From assembly GCF_000143415.4 (NCBI RefSeq), contig NW_003314262.1:5411876-5475875 (forward strand): DNA of 64,000 bases, read 5' to 3'. Source of the DNA: Selaginella moellendorffii. Lineage: Eukaryota; Streptophyta; Lycopodiopsida; Selaginellales; Selaginellaceae. The notes under the pieces are model-generated. The model saw nothing but the letters and a program-made list of their open reading frames with translations, did not search any database and was not told the origin of the DNA. The position numbers and the translations under genes were made by a program. Within the stretch, counting starts at the first letter, position 1. Every line of letters begins with the position of its first letter. Below are positions 22,012 to 34,840 of this stretch, one piece after another.

Positions 22012-22823
22012 GGTCACATTGCATAGTCTTGTTTTCGGGCAGTTTTCCAGTGGTTGTTGCGAAACATTAACAAATGTGAAAATGTGGCCTACAGCTGCAT
22101 CCATGAGAAGAAAAAGGAGAACAAAAGCTCAGTCGGTCAATCCCCGCGCAGTCTTGTATGCTGCTCTGCAGCTGCATCACGTACGCAATGCGACAAGGAA
22201 GAAAACAATGGCACACATAACCGCACGTCGGCTTAATCGATATACTTTCTCGCTTTCAATGCAAGCAGCATAGAAAAATGCATGAGAGCAAACAGGAGAG
22301 GCACTCCTTCCACATGCACTCCACGCCAGAAAAGCACGGCAAATGCAAGCATTCGAACAAGAGAAAGGCTGCAAATTTCCAAGCAAACCAGCGACAAGCC
22401 CTCACAGGCGGACTGACTATGAGCAAGTTGCAACACAGCGCAGCATAGGAAACAAAAAAAAGAGGACAGAATATAAAAACAATCAGCGAGAGAGTAATAA
22501 GAAATAGAGACATACACTACCTATTGTTATATGTTACATCATCCCAGTCTTCTTCACGCAGTACAGGAGAGGAGAAAAAAATAATATCTGTAAAGAGAAA
22601 GGCACAATCAGAAAGAGGTTTGACAACGTCGTAATTAATGCGTAACATCGCAGTCACAGGCACAGGCACTTGCGTGGAGTACAAGCGGGAGATGCGACGA
22701 GTGGAGGGAATATATGATCGGGATCCACACGGAAGCACAACAGGAACGCACAACAGGAAGCATGAAAGATGGAAAGAAAGCAATCAGTCGATATAAGTAC
22801 CTTAGAAGTTGCGTCGTTTAGAG
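22012..22823. other. Unassigned stretch behind the NPH3 gene
   Basis: No coding gene seen. It is mildly A-rich on + and probably contains the NPH3 3' UTR; an AG/GT-rich segment near 22500-22800 could be a 3' UTR intron but nothing decides this. Confidence 0.4.
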
Positions 22824-25105
22824 TCAGTGAGCGCTGGAGGCGCTGCGGTTATGTTGGCCTTGCTGCTTCATCGTCTGCTTCGCTGAAATCTCTGCCGAGA
22901 ATGGCACCCCCGGCTCCACCTTCTCGTGTGAGTTGGAGACCTGGCTCTTGGCTGTCTTGCAACCGAAGCGTCGAGAAACCAGCCCAAACGGCCCCTTTCC
23001 CCCCTTTCCCAGCTTCTCAATCTCCTGCCGCATCGTCGTGCATTCCTTCTCAAGCTCCACCACCCGGCTCCTCATTCTGTCCATGTCCACCTTGAGGACC
23101 TGGTTCTCGCGGATGACGCTGGCCCAGCCGTTTTGCAAGCTCGAGTGACCAACGCCGCCAGCGTTTTCCACCAGGTGCGAGGAGCGCAGGGGCCTCGACT
23201 GATCGACGTTGTCGGCAACAAGGAAGCAGCCGGCGATGGCGGTCCGCAACTGGAGCTGCTCGAAAAAGAGGACTTGCACCACCACCCGGAGTGGCAGCCG
23301 CTCGTTCTGTGCCGCATGAGTGCACGCCTCCAGGGAGAGCTTTTGGCAGTCCATAATTCGGCAGATGCGCTCTCGCTCGTGCTCCAAAAGCCATGGATGT
23401 GCCTGAAAAGTATTCCCAGCTAGTAAGTATATCGCTCTCCACTATTGGACTTTTATCATCATGAAGTTCACGAATTGCGAATCCAGCAAGCAACGTACCT
23501 TCAAATAAATATCGATCGCCCTGTACAGCCCATCGTCCATAAGTCTGGCGTACTCTGGTAGACATTCTGCGAGCGATTGGAACTTGGCCGGCTTCAAGTT
23601 GACATCCGGGGCAACCTCGGCGAGATAGTTATCCATCTGCTTGGCCACCATCATCATCGGACTCAGCTGCGGCGACCCGATCAACGGGCCATCTTCGAAG
23701 GACTGAATCGACGAAGAGGTTGCACGAGCTTGGTCCATCATAAGAAAATGGTCAAGTATCCGCTGTACCGTATCGATGTCATACAGCGTCTCCACTGTGT
23801 ACGAGTAATTGGGCATGAGGAGATCGTCGAGACTTGCCTGTTCCATCTGCTGGCCGATCCTCCTCTCGAGGCTGCTCTTGCAGTCCGCATTAGCCGAAAG
23901 AATCATCGCAATCCGGAGCAGGCCGAACAGGAACCTGGTCGAGACGACGCCTTTCTGGAGGGGCAGCAAGCTCTCAATCGTCTCCAAGAGCACCTTTTGC
24001 TCGTTCTCCGATGGAGCATTCGTCACCGGAACGATGGACAAGTTCCCACTTTCTCGCCCGTCCTGTCTCCGACTTAGTCCCGGGAGCTGTTTCTTTGCAT
24101 AGTACATGAGCGCTCCCGCGATCGCGTCCCCCCGGATCCCCTTGGCCTCCATTGCAGAGATCACCCTCTCGTAGAGCGGAAGACTGAGCAGCGAAACATC
24201 CTCATACCACCAATCCGACCTCGGGTTCTTCGGCTTTGCCCCTGTGCTTATCCCGTTCCAGAGAACACTCCCCCCGGGACTCTGCATTGAGCCGCTCTGC
24301 TCCATCACCGGCCACCCAAACAGCGCTGGATCGGTGCAAGCTTTGCTGGCGATGGAGTCGATGCATCGTTTGACGATCCCGAGTTCCTCGGCCTGCTGGA
24401 ACACGTCCTCGCAGCTCTGGAGCGCCCGGACCGAGTCCTTCCAGCTCTTGAGAACCACCTGGTTGAGGAAACTATCGATCTTGGCGATAAGGTTCCCTTC
24501 CACATACTCCTCGGTCATCTCCAGGTACTCGGCGGCGCACCTCAGCGCCACCGCATTGGCCGAAGTGAGCTCCACCTTGACGGCGTAGCAAAACTTGGCG
24601 GCGAGCTCGAAGGTCTCGGCGCCGCCGGGGACGCCAGGAAGAACGATTCGATTTCCATCGCCCGCGTCGTCATCTAGGAGCTCGGCGACTAGCCGCGTCA
24701 ATCTGCCGCTCCTGGACATGAGCGGGAACTGGGAAGAGAGGAAAGATTCGTGAGACTAGCACTAGAACTAGAATGAAATTGCGCGAACCTTGTGGAGGTG
24801 GAACGTCATCTCCTCCACCTCGATGACGATGTCGCTCGGAAGTCCCGTCGTGCAAAACCTGCCGTCCAACAAACGTTTGGATGAGACCGCTCACTTCCCT
24901 CAGCAAGAAAAATTTCCAGCGGCATCGCGCAGCCAATGGAGCGAGGGAAATCCGGAGAAAGAATGGAAGACGATCTAGATTGCGATCGATCGGAGAGGAG
25001 GTATTTCGTGCAATGCATGAAGAATCGAAGAGCTAGAGCGCCTTACCATGCCTGCCCCCTTCTCTGGAAGCCGTCCGCCTTGGATCCGAGCTTCATACAC
25101 GCCAT
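22824..25105 (-). CDS. NPH3/RPT2-like (NRL) BTB-NPH3 protein
   Basis: Member of the NPH3 family, plant-specific adaptors that act with phototropins and Cullin3 ligases or in auxin-transporter trafficking at the plasma membrane. Reconstructed N-terminus MACMKLGSKADGFQRRGQAW, then FCTTGLPSDIVIEVEEMTFHLHK and FPLMSRSGRL (start of the BTB/POZ fold), ELAAKFCYAVKVELTSANAV and CAAEYLEMTEEY. The NPH3 domain follows from about DWWYEDVSLLSLPLYERVI through GALMYYAKKQLPGL, LLPLQKGVVSTRFLFGLLR and the conserved LPEYARLMDDGLYRAIDIYLKAHPWL. The last exon carries CRIMDCQKLSLEACTHAAQNERLPLR and a C-terminal coiled coil (ENQVLKVDMDRMRSRVVELEKE). Four exons, about 640 residues, full length. Start ATG at 25105 because it directly precedes the family's MKLGSK motif. 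Confidence 0.93.
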
Positions 25106-25919
25106 TCCGGATGGAAATCTGGCGGCCTTCTCACCCAGCGATCGGCATTCGAGATTCAGGCTCGCTCCTCCATCGCCGGCCGATCGACGAAGAAAGGATT
25201 CGCTTAAGCAAGAAATGAATTAACAAACCGAACGAGACTAGAAACCCTAAAGAAAACCGGGGTTTTTGCAGAGCTCGACTGGATTGGAGAAACGCTTTGG
25301 CGTCCATTAACTTTCTTCTTTCACGGAAATGTTTTACTGGCCCCCCGTGATGCTCGTACGGTCGGTACGTGTCCTGGCGTATCGCGCGTGCCACCTGGTT
25401 TAATCATGTCGGGGGAGGGTAAAAATCAAAACGCCCGCAGATGAAATGAAGGAATGTGGAAATCGAATAAAGTAAATTTTCGCGGGTGGGAATTTCCCGG
25501 GATTGGATATGGTGACCCGTCACCCATTGTCTGTGGGCGTCATGCATATTCGCCAAGCACAAGGAAACAAGATTCCATTGGGGCAAATTTTTTAGAGCCG
25601 CGATGTTTTGGCGGGCTTTAGGTTTTTAAAAAGATTTCTAGGCATTGGGTAGGACGCCACCTTCTACAAGTCAAAAGACACTCAACAAACATGCCTGATC
25701 GGTCGCCGATCCTTACAGTATCATGCTATGATTTGGTTCCACTTGTTTAGGGTCTCTTGTCCAGAAAATTGGAAATGGATGCTTCGATCACACAGCATGA
25801 GCTTTCGGTTGGTTGGATCTGGACTTCGCAACAATGGAAGTTTCAAAAGGAGGCTCTACTTTTTCTTACTGGTAGAAAAGTAGTAAGAGATTCCCTCCTC
25901 ATGATCCGGAAAGGAAATG
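25106..25919. other. Intergenic stretch, no gene seen
   Basis: Contains the NPH3 promoter on its left and the 3' flank of the PPR gene on its right. The + frame at 25757-25951 has no recognisable similarity and overlaps the PPR stop, so it is not called. Confidence 0.5.
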
Positions 25920-27716
25920 CTAAAGCTTTGATGATTCTTCGGAATAATTAGCTAACAGGACGTAAGGCGCGCCATCTCCGGGTGCCAGCACTAGCATATT
26001 TTGAGCTGCCAAAGCAGCAATATAGTTTGTGTTCGTCGCTCTAGAACATCCTCCAAGCAAAGCACCCCAAGAGACTCTATCTGGCTCAAATGGCATATTC
26101 TTCACAAGATCGTCTGCTCTGGAGGCCTGGCCCGACCTTGCAAGGATATCGATTAGCGTACAATAATGTTCCCTCCATGGCTCCAAGCCATAGTCCGCCA
26201 CCATTTGGATAAAATAATGCAATGCCAGTGACACCATTCCAATGTGGCTACACGCCACCAAAACGCTCATAAACGATATGGGATTTGGATCTTGGCCGTT
26301 GATCTTCATGTCGTGGAATGCATCCAGCGATTCGTGGGCGTGGCCTGTGTGGGCGTACCCGGCAATCAGAGTCGTCCACGTCACCACATTCTTTTCAATG
26401 GTGGCGTCAAAGATTCCCCTGGCGCGGATTTGCCGGCCATTACGGGAATATGCCGCGATCAAGGCCGTGGACGAGATCACATCTCGCTGTGGCATGGAAT
26501 CGAATATGTCTTTTGCTTCGTCCGGGTATCCACCCACCGCATATCCCGTGATCATGGTATTACAAGAGATGGTAGACAACTTTGGTATGGAATCAAACAG
26601 CATCTTTGCCTGATCGGTATGGCCAGTCTGGGAGTATACCTGTATCATCGCATTCCAGCATGTTAGATCCCTCTCTGGAGCATCCTCGAATAATCTTTTC
26701 GCCTGCTCCACGTCGCCTTTCACCACATAAACCTGCATCATAGCATTCCACGAGACAAAATCTCTCACCGGCATCGTGTCAAACATCCTCTTTACTTCTA
26801 GAATATGCCCGGACTCGGCATAAGACGTTATCATAGCGTTCCAAGAAACCACATTGTGTGTGGGCATCTTATCAAAGATTCTCTTAGCGGCCTCAGTCTG
26901 TCCATTCTCCGCAAACACCGTTATCATGGTGTTCCAAGTAACGTCGTCTTTCGCCGGCGCCTCCTCAAATGCCTTCTTGGCCGCCAAAAGATGCCCGTTT
27001 TGGGCATATGCTTGGATCATGGCGTTCCAGGAGATTATATTCTTCTCGGGCATTGTGTCGAAAATCCACCTGGCGTCCTCCAGCTGGCCGTGCTGGGCAA
27101 ACGCTGCCAGCATGGCAGTCCACGTCACGACATTCCTGTACGGCATACGGCCAAACACACTCCTCGCTGACTCAATATGCCCAGCTTGGGCATATGCTTG
27201 TAAGATGCTCGTCCATGAAACCACGTTGGGATTTGGAGCTTGGTCGAAGATTCTCTTGGCGGAGTGTAAGTCCTCGTTGTAAATGCAGGCCTGGATCATA
27301 GCGTTCCATGCCGCTATGTCCTTTTCGGGCATGGAGTCGAATATACCTTGAGCCTTGGAGAGATCCCCGAGCTGGGCATAAGCCACGAAGAGCGTTGTCC
27401 AGGACGCTAGACTTCTCTTGGGCATCCGGTGGAAAATCTCCTCAGCCTCCGCAAGAGACCCATTCTGGACGTAAGCTAGCATGAGTGCGTTCCTCGAAGA
27501 AACACCCGGATCGTCTAAACGGTCGAAGAGACCGCGAGCGTCTTCGATGCTCCCGCAGCTTCCATAGAGTTTGATGAAGAGACTTAGCAGTGCCTCGTCG
27601 TGGCATTGGTCGCTGATGAGCTTTGCATGTAAGCGCTTGGCCTGGGAGAGGTCCTTGGATCTCAGGCATGAGTTCACCAGGTAAGTTACCTGAGAAGCAG
27701 GAACTTGAGAGAGCAT
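25920..27716 (-). CDS. PPR protein, S-type repeats
   Basis: Intronless 598-residue PPR protein in the same style as the pair at 11.8-15.8 kb. The N-terminus has YLVNSCLRSKDLSQAKRLHAKLI, then about 14 repeats of about 31 residues (VSWNAMIQAYAQNGHLLAAKKAFEEAP and variants), the E1-like YCTLIDILARSGQASRADDLVKNMPFEPDRVSW, and an end inside E2 (GAPYVLLANYSEESSKL). No DYW domain. Likely an organelle RNA-binding factor. The ATG at 27716 (MLSQVPASQ) is taken as the start; it lies 120 bp beyond the GT61 stop on the same strand, so the promoter is very short or the transcripts overlap. Confidence 0.88.
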   Translation of the reverse strand: MLSQVPASQVTYLVNSCLRSKDLSQAKRLHAKLISDQCHDEALLSLFIKLYGSCGSIEDARGLFDRLDDPGVSSRNALMLAYVQNGSLAEAEEIFHRMPKRSLASWTTLFVAYAQLGDLSKAQGIFDSMPEKDIAAWNAMIQACIYNEDLHSAKRIFDQAPNPNVVSWTSILQAYAQAGHIESARSVFGRMPYRNVVTWTAMLAAFAQHGQLEDARWIFDTMPEKNIISWNAMIQAYAQNGHLLAAKKAFEEAPAKDDVTWNTMITVFAENGQTEAAKRIFDKMPTHNVVSWNAMITSYAESGHILEVKRMFDTMPVRDFVSWNAMMQVYVVKGDVEQAKRLFEDAPERDLTCWNAMIQVYSQTGHTDQAKMLFDSIPKLSTISCNTMITGYAVGGYPDEAKDIFDSMPQRDVISSTALIAAYSRNGRQIRARGIFDATIEKNVVTWTTLIAGYAHTGHAHESLDAFHDMKINGQDPNPISFMSVLVACSHIGMVSLALHYFIQMVADYGLEPWREHYCTLIDILARSGQASRADDLVKNMPFEPDRVSWGALLGGCSRATNTNYIAALAAQNMLVLAPGDGAPYVLLANYSEESSKL

Positions 27717-27836
27717 ACCTCATGATCCAAATGATCTGTAAGCCACTTGAAAGAGTTACTGAGAATTGCCACAAAACCGAGAAGTTTACCTGATATGAAC
27801 TGAGCGAACTTGTGACGAAGCTGTTCCTCTAACTTT

Positions 27837-29589
27837 TCATGTGAATCGATCAACACTGTCACAGCTACAGCTCGTCTCCAAGATGTGGTCAGCAACGCTG
27901 CTTGCTCTCCGAGCTTGGATTCTCTCAAGAACATCGGCAGTCCAGGACGAGAGGTGAGACGAATTCAAGCCGACCGACCTGTCTTTGTAGAAGAGAAAGC
28001 ACTCGAGTGCCTGGGTCTTGGTATCGTAAGGGCAGTCCGGACCATCGGGGTCTCTCCAGACTCCTTCATGCTTGAGCCCAGTCCAGTCCGCTAGCCACGT
28101 ATAAATGTACTGCCCGACTCCCGCAAACTCTAGCCAGCCTTTTGGAAAGAGTTCCATGACACTTCCACCCCTCGGCATGAACATCATGTTTGTGAGCTGT
28201 GCGCCGTGAGCAGTCAGAAGAACGTCGCTCTTGCTCATCACTTCCACCTGAGTTCACAGAACCATAGACATCAACTTCCAGAGAGTGAAAAAACCAGAGC
28301 CAAGATACCTGTTCGCAAAAGCTCAAGTTGCCGATCGAAACGATGTCGAGTTTGCATCCCTTGACCATTGCACACTGCTCCGAGACAGCACTAACAACAC
28401 CAGATAAGTTGCTGAATTCTCTCGGCCCCGACCGCGCGACGAGAGTGATATCAATCCTTCCATCTTTGCCGCCGAGAACGAAGGACCTCGGAGGAACTTT
28501 GCAAAACTGGTAGACCTTGCAACGCACCATATCGAAGAGCCTGTTCATCCTCTCCTTGGACATCCCACCGAGGCCCCTGCGCTGGACAATGGCGTCCTCA
28601 AAGCACACCGGACCGCTTCCATACGAGCTCAAAGTGTCTGGCCTCAGCTTCACGCCCAGCGAAGCATGAAGAACGTTGGTGATCCAGTCGCCCATCTTGG
28701 TCACCATCTCTCCCCAGTGGTAAGCTACGATCCTGGCCGGGACTTTGCAGCCATTGTCGACTCGCCAAGCCGCAAAGTTGATGAGCGCGGACATGCTGTG
28801 CCAGGGATTCACGTAGTCCCAGTAGTTGTCAGCTACGAGTGTCAATCCTGGGAGATAAGTTGCGCCATCCGGTAAGAAGCCTTTCCACGCGAAGCCATAC
28901 TTGTTCATGGTTCCATTGTGAGTGTGGTTGCCTTGCAAGCACAGTAGCCTCCCTTGAGAAATAGTTGACGGGAAACGAAACTCTTCCGGCTTGCCCTGAT
29001 CATCCACAGAATTTCCGTGGAGAGAGCTCATGAACCAGATGGTGTCGCCATTGGAGAGACCCGGCTGTGACAAATCCTTGAGCTCCATCATCGTGAAACT
29101 GTGCCTGAGGTGTTCGCCCACCATTTGGAATTCGTGCCGGAGTTCTTCGAGCTCTTTCTTGGCTGTGGAGTATTTCTTCTCTTTCTCGTCCTCGAGCATT
29201 TTCTTGGCTCTAGCACACTCTTCCTGGATCTCTTTCGCGGTTTCTTTCTCGACTTTAGAAGTGGAAGATCCATCATCGCCTAGACCAGAGTTTAGCACGG
29301 AAGGAACATCGTCGCTGCCTAGAGAGACCGAAAGTACCTTTTGCAAACACTTCGCCATGGCGGCTTTGTCGCTGGAATTTCGAATGCATGCCATGGCCGC
29401 CCCTCTTGTGGACGAGCGCTCATCTGGATCTTCAGCGGCTTCCAATGCAGCACAAATTCCTCTCGTCTCGATCGTCACAAGCTGGAGAAGAATGAAAGCC
29501 AGCAATATGAGAAGCACGCAGACGAGAAACCTGTTCGCTTTCGTCGCGACTTTGATCTTTCCCAGAGGAGCACGCTCGTCCATTACCAC
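27837..29589 (-). CDS. Glycosyltransferase family 61 (DUF563) type II membrane protein
   Basis: GT61 enzymes in plants transfer xylose or arabinose to N-glycans or xylan in the Golgi. The N-terminus has a short basic cytosolic part (MDERAPLGKIKVATKANR) and one signal anchor (FLVCVLLILLAFILLQLV, about residues 21-38), then an acidic stalk predicted as coiled coil (KKMLEDEKEKKYSTAKKELE). The catalytic part contains FPSTISQGRLLCLQGNHT, ADNYWDYVNPWHSMSALINF, VARSGPREFSNL and, after one intron at about 28248-28309, the GT61 hallmark VLLTAHGAQLTNMMFMPRGG followed by VMELFPKGW. Two exons, about 560 residues. Start is ATG 29589 or 29583. It faces pyruvate kinase across 411 bp. Confidence 0.92.
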
Positions 29590-30000
29590 AGCTCTTCAAA
29601 TCAATCCCTGGAGCTCAAAACCCTGGCGGCAGATCTAGCGAAAAACCTGTGACACCACGATTTCTTGATGCGACTGGCGTGATCGTGCAGCAATGCGATT
29701 AAAAAAGTGGAGCATTGCACCGCGAAGATCCACAAATATCTCTCGCGCTAGCTCTAGCGGCGACATTCTTGCCCATCGAAGAAAGAGATAAAAAATTCAC
29801 AGCCTAAAGGTACATAGAATGCCCTCGATGACACGGCATGGTTTAAGACACGTGTTATCCACGTAGTTTGACCTAAAAGGCGATACTAAACGTATATGCT
29901 CGATTAAAACCCACTAGGGGAGGTCAAGTGCCTTTTAAAAGAGGCAGCAGCCGCTGCTCAGGATCATCGACAGCGCCGCGAAGAACACATCTAGATCACG

Positions 30001-32372
30001 ATGCAGGCGCCACATCTCCTCCTCGAGGAGCCGATCCGCCTGGCCTCAATCCTGGAATCGTCCCCATCGGTAATGTGTTGCTCGATTCGATAGACCTAGC
30101 TCTCGCTAAAGCATCCATTGTGCTCCCAGGTGCCTTCATTCTCTGCGATGACGAAGATTATCGGGACTCTGGGGCCGAAATCGCGAAGCCCTGAGGTTTT
30201 GGAGGGACTGCTCAAGGCTGGAATGTCAGGTAGTGGAATTTCTTCTATGTTGTGAGTGCGTGATTGTAATCTTGCTCTGAGCAGTGGCGAGAATCGACTT
30301 TTCGTGGGGGGACGATGCCTACCACCAGGAAACACTGGAGAATCTTAAGAAGGCTATCAAGAACACGAAGAAGCTTTGTGGAGTATGTATTGGATGGTTT
30401 CTTCTTTTTCTTTCTTGGTTGCCTAATAGCTCTTGTATCTCTTTCTTTTATAGGTGATGCTCGATACAACTGGTCCAGAGTTACAAGTAGTGAACAGAGG
30501 CGAGAAAAGCATCGCCTTGGAGGCTGATTCGTTGGTAACATTGACCCCTGACGACATGGTCATTGAGGCTTCTTCTGGAATCCTACCCTTAAATTTTGCT
30601 GACCTTGCATCGGTAAGTGTCAGCTCGGCTCGAATGTATGCATTGCTAACAGGCCTTAACTCAGGCTGTGAAACCGGGGGACACAATCTTTTTGGGTCAA
30701 TACCTGTTCACTGGAAGTGAGACAACTTCCGTGTGGCTAGAGGTTTGCGACATTTCTGTTGTGCGTTTTCGTGTTTTGACATGAATTTACGTAGGTTGCG
30801 GAAACGAAAGGGGATGATGTGATCTGCACAGTTAAGAACAGTGCTACTCTAACTGGCAGCTTGTTCACCGCTCATGCCGCTCAAGTGCATATTGGAATGC
30901 CGACACTGAGTGAATCGGACAAGAAGGTAAGCGCTTGATGAGGTTGAGATTCACTGCTTGATGCTTTGGTGAATACAGATAATCTCCACATGGGGAGTGC
31001 GTAACAACATTGACTTTCTATCGCTTTCTTACACTCGACATGCTGAAGATGTGAGAAAGGTGAGTCTCCCGCTGAAATCTTGAAATTTTTTTAACTGGAG
31101 CGCTTTACAGGCCCGAGAGTTTCTTGCACAACTCGGAGATCTTCAGCAGACGCATGTTTTTGCAAAAATTGAAAACATCGAAGTACGTTTCGAAATCTAT
31201 CAATCAATGTTGTTGGTTAAATGTTTTCGTATTACAGGGGTTGAGACACTTCGATGAAATATTGAAGGAAGCCGACGGCATCATATTGTCACGTGGAAAT
31301 CTGGGGATTGATCTCCAGCCCGAAAAAGTAAGAGCATCGTCTCTTTAACTTGATGTGTGGCTAACGTCTCCGTGCTTTCCCAGGTCTTTCTTTTTCAAAA
31401 GGCAGCCTTGTACAAATGTAATATGGCTGGGAAGCCAGCAGTTGTAACTCGTGTCGTGGACACCATGACTGACACCCCAAGACCAACGCGTGCTGAAGCA
31501 ACTGACGTGGCTAATGCTGTTCTTGATGGTGCGTGTTTTTGTCACTTCTGCTCATTTGCATGTTTCAAATTGTCTTTGCAGGTACCGACGCTATTTTACT
31601 CGGGGCAGAGACACTACGCGGACTCTACCCGATAGAGACAATCTCTACAGTGCGCAAGATATGCGCTGAGGTATGTATCCGAGTTCTTTCTTCGTTATTT
31701 TTTCGTTGTTTCTGGAATGCTAAAAACCACTATTGCAGGCTGAGAAGGTCTACAACCATGCTAATTACTTTAAGAAAACCGTCAAGAAAGTTGGAGAACC
31801 AATGTCTCACCTCGAATCCATTGCGTCCTCGGCGGTGAGAGCTGCTGTTAAGGTCAAGGCGTCCGTTATTGTTGTGTTTAGCTCCTCTGGACGCGCTGCC
31901 AGGTACAGTCTCTTCATTGAGCTGGATTGCCAACAGTGTGTCTTTGCTTCCGAGCAGGCTTATAGCAAAGTACAGGCCACCAATGCCTGTGCTCGTGCTT
32001 GTTATTCCAAGGCTCACTACGAACCATTTGCGCTGGACGTTCATAGGAGCTTTCCAGGTACTCACGTTGGACCTCTTTCCTTCTTTGTTTATTTTAAGGA
32101 CTTGTTTAGGCAAGGCAATGCTTGGCTGTGAGAGGGCTATTTCCAATGCTTGCGGATCCTCGCCATCCGGTACGTTTGATACAGCGTCGATACGTTTTAC
32201 TGGACTGTTGTTCTTGCAGGCCGAGTCCAATAGCACTACAAATGAGTCGATTCTTAGAGTGGCCCTGGATCACGGCAAAGTGGCAGGAATCATCAAACCT
32301 CACGACAGAATCGTCGTGTGCCAGAAGCTTGGAGACTCGTCGGTCGTTAAGATTATTGAACTCGACGACTGA
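30001..32372 (+). CDS. Cytosolic pyruvate kinase
   Basis: Transfers phosphate from phosphoenolpyruvate to ADP in the last step of glycolysis. About 13 short exons. The first encodes [23 protein letters not shown], the plant cytosolic form without a transit peptide. Then [82 protein letters not shown], the active-site strand [68 protein letters not shown] (motif with the [15 protein letters not shown] signature), [15 protein letters not shown] and a C-terminal domain ending [18 protein letters not shown]. About 525 residues, complete. Confidence 0.96.
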
Positions 32373-32439
32373 GAAAATGCTCGCTCATGAATTTTTGTAG
32401 CATAATAACGCAGATCATTCTGCATGATACCAACATTTG

Positions 32440-34840
32440 CGCTATAGTGAATAAAAGATTTGCTGGTTATGACTGCATTTCATTTTAAAAAGTCGTATCT
32501 TTGGTTTATGCTCGGATTGCTATGCCCATGCGTGTTGATGGAAGAAATTGTGAATCCTGCCAATATTTGGAAAATATCAAAGTAAAAAGATATGCTCAAG
32601 CTCTCTCGAGGATTTGTAAATGCTCTTGGACTGCTCAAGCCATATGCTGCAAATAATGGGAAACAATATGGCAACAAAACTAGAAGAATCACTTGAACTT
32701 CATAATCTAGTGACTAAAGGAAAAATGAAACTTTACTAAAAACCAGAACCTAGCTGGGAATTTGCTCATACAACCCATATCCAATCGAGCTTTCAGTATT
32801 TGTGTTATAGCCAGTGAAGATTGCTAGCTCAAAGAAATGACATCAAACTTCAGCCAGCTCCTTTTCTGCCTAGCATTTTAGTTGAAAATAATAACTTGTA
32901 TTTACAAAAATTAATAAATAGTATAATTATTAATAAACCATATTATTTTAAATTTATTTTTTTTAGTAGGATTCTTATCAAATTTTTTATTTTAAAAGTG
33001 ATAAAAAAATTAAAGATATACAAAATAAGAGATTAGAAAAGGAATAAGCAAGCCAAATGTTTCTATAATACAAATTATTAACACCCTTTAATCTTATCAG
33101 ACCAGAGAATATTTTTTGCAATGATATACAAGTTGCATAACTTAAGTTTGTTAGGAAAGATGGTTGAATTAGTGTGGATTTCAATCTTTATGAGAGATTT
33201 AATGGGCATTTGGTCTAGTGTTATGATTCTTTCTTCAGATGCAAGAGGTCTTGGCTTTAATTTGCAAGTCCTTTGTGTATGGAATCTTGCATGAATGCAA
33301 ATAGAAACACACTTGAGTCTCATGAACCCAATTTATAAATATTTTGAACATATTGTTACAAATCCCATCACAAAATTAGCATTTCATTGCTTACCATCCT
33401 GATTGTTAAGTGTTGGAGTGAGTTTCATATGGGAAATGCTTTTATCTTTGCACAGAAATCTTGATTCACTAATATACCTTTCGTTGATCACTCTTGAGCG
33501 AGCAAAGTTTGCAAGAAACTGCTTGTAAGTCAAAGTTATGATAAAATAAATTGATCTAGTGAACAAATCTTGAGGGTTAACTTCGTTCTAGGTATATCTG
33601 ATGATCTGTGTGAAGTTGTTTATTTCTAACAGATTAAAAAATGTTTTCAAATTTATCCATAGCTCTTTTTTATCAGCAAGAGAAAGTAGTGCTTGTTTTG
33701 CTTAATAGGATCCTTAATCAGTTTTAAAAATATGAGATTCTAAAAAAGTAAAGTGTATAATTGTGCTAAAATCCGCATAACAGCCACTTTTACACATTGA
33801 TAGTTATTACTTTAAATTTGAACTTTTGAAAAAACCTGTAAAGGGACTTAGAACATGCTAGAATATTCTAGGATATTCTACCATCTAATAGCTGTTATTC
33901 ATTTAGATTAATCTTGTGTTTATAATTTATAAATTTGCTTAAACACTTTCTAGTATATTATTTTTTATTCTACCATCTAATGGTTGATATGCAATAAGAT
34001 TAATCTAGTATTTATAAATTATAAACAAGTTTATAATTATAAAGTTTTATATGATCAATTAGATTCATAAGTAGAAATAACACTACTATTAAGCAAACCA
34101 AGCATTACTACATGCAACACATAGCAAATTATTAAATATATAAATATATTAAAACAAAGGTAAATTTTATTAATGACTTTTGCTAAGCACCTCCTTATAA
34201 TTTTATTAAATTTCTCTTTTCTTTAATTATTAATCTATTTTCAATTTATTTTAAATGTATTAAGAAATTTTTTATTTTTTTACTTATAAAATAATTAAGA
34301 AGACTATAAAATAAAATAAAATATTCCAATGAAGTGTTATATTTTTTTTTCAGAAGTATATCCTTCTCAAATTGATGCAGGTGATTTTGATGTGTTATCT
34401 TTAGAATCAGTTCATTTCATTTTTTAATGTTATTAGTACTATGGTTGCTTTCATTCCTAATGGTCTGTTTCCAAGGGGTTAAAAGCAAGATACCAGCACA
34501 ATAGTAACAAATCAGGAAGGAAGAATAAGAATTATTACAATTAGTATTTAGGTTTGTAATATAGTTGAAAATTCTTTTGCAAAATGTGTTGTGAATGAAG
34601 TAGGTGGTACAAAGGAAGGATCAGTTGTAAGAAGTGAATTAGGTAAGCTTTTAGAAGAAACCTATGAAGATATGATAGATTTTTGTGCTTCATATATCAT
34701 TATGGTTGTTGAAAACTATGCTTTTCAATTTATGATTAGAAATTATTGTTCTCATGTACAATGTACAGAAAACAAATTACACTTGAAAAATAGAAGATGT
34801 AATATATATTCAACTATATTAATGATAGGAAGGCTGCTTT
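32440..34840. other. AT-rich desert with decayed repeats
   Basis: About 2.4 kb of AT-rich sequence without a supportable gene. An open frame at 34591-34851 (86 codons) is not recognisable. The segment 33860-34140 is shared with 56560-56750. Confidence 0.55.
33860..34140 (+). repeat. Dispersed AT-rich repeat, copy 1
   Basis: Shares in the same order and orientation with 56560-56750 the words GTTATTCATTTAGATTAATC, TTTATAATTTATAAAT, TATTAAGCAAAC and CATGCAACA. Probably a decayed mobile element; no coding capacity visible. Confidence 0.6.

Noticed and set aside
23577-24588. Plus-strand frames across the NPH3 gene
   Set aside because: Antisense shadows of a well-supported coding exon.
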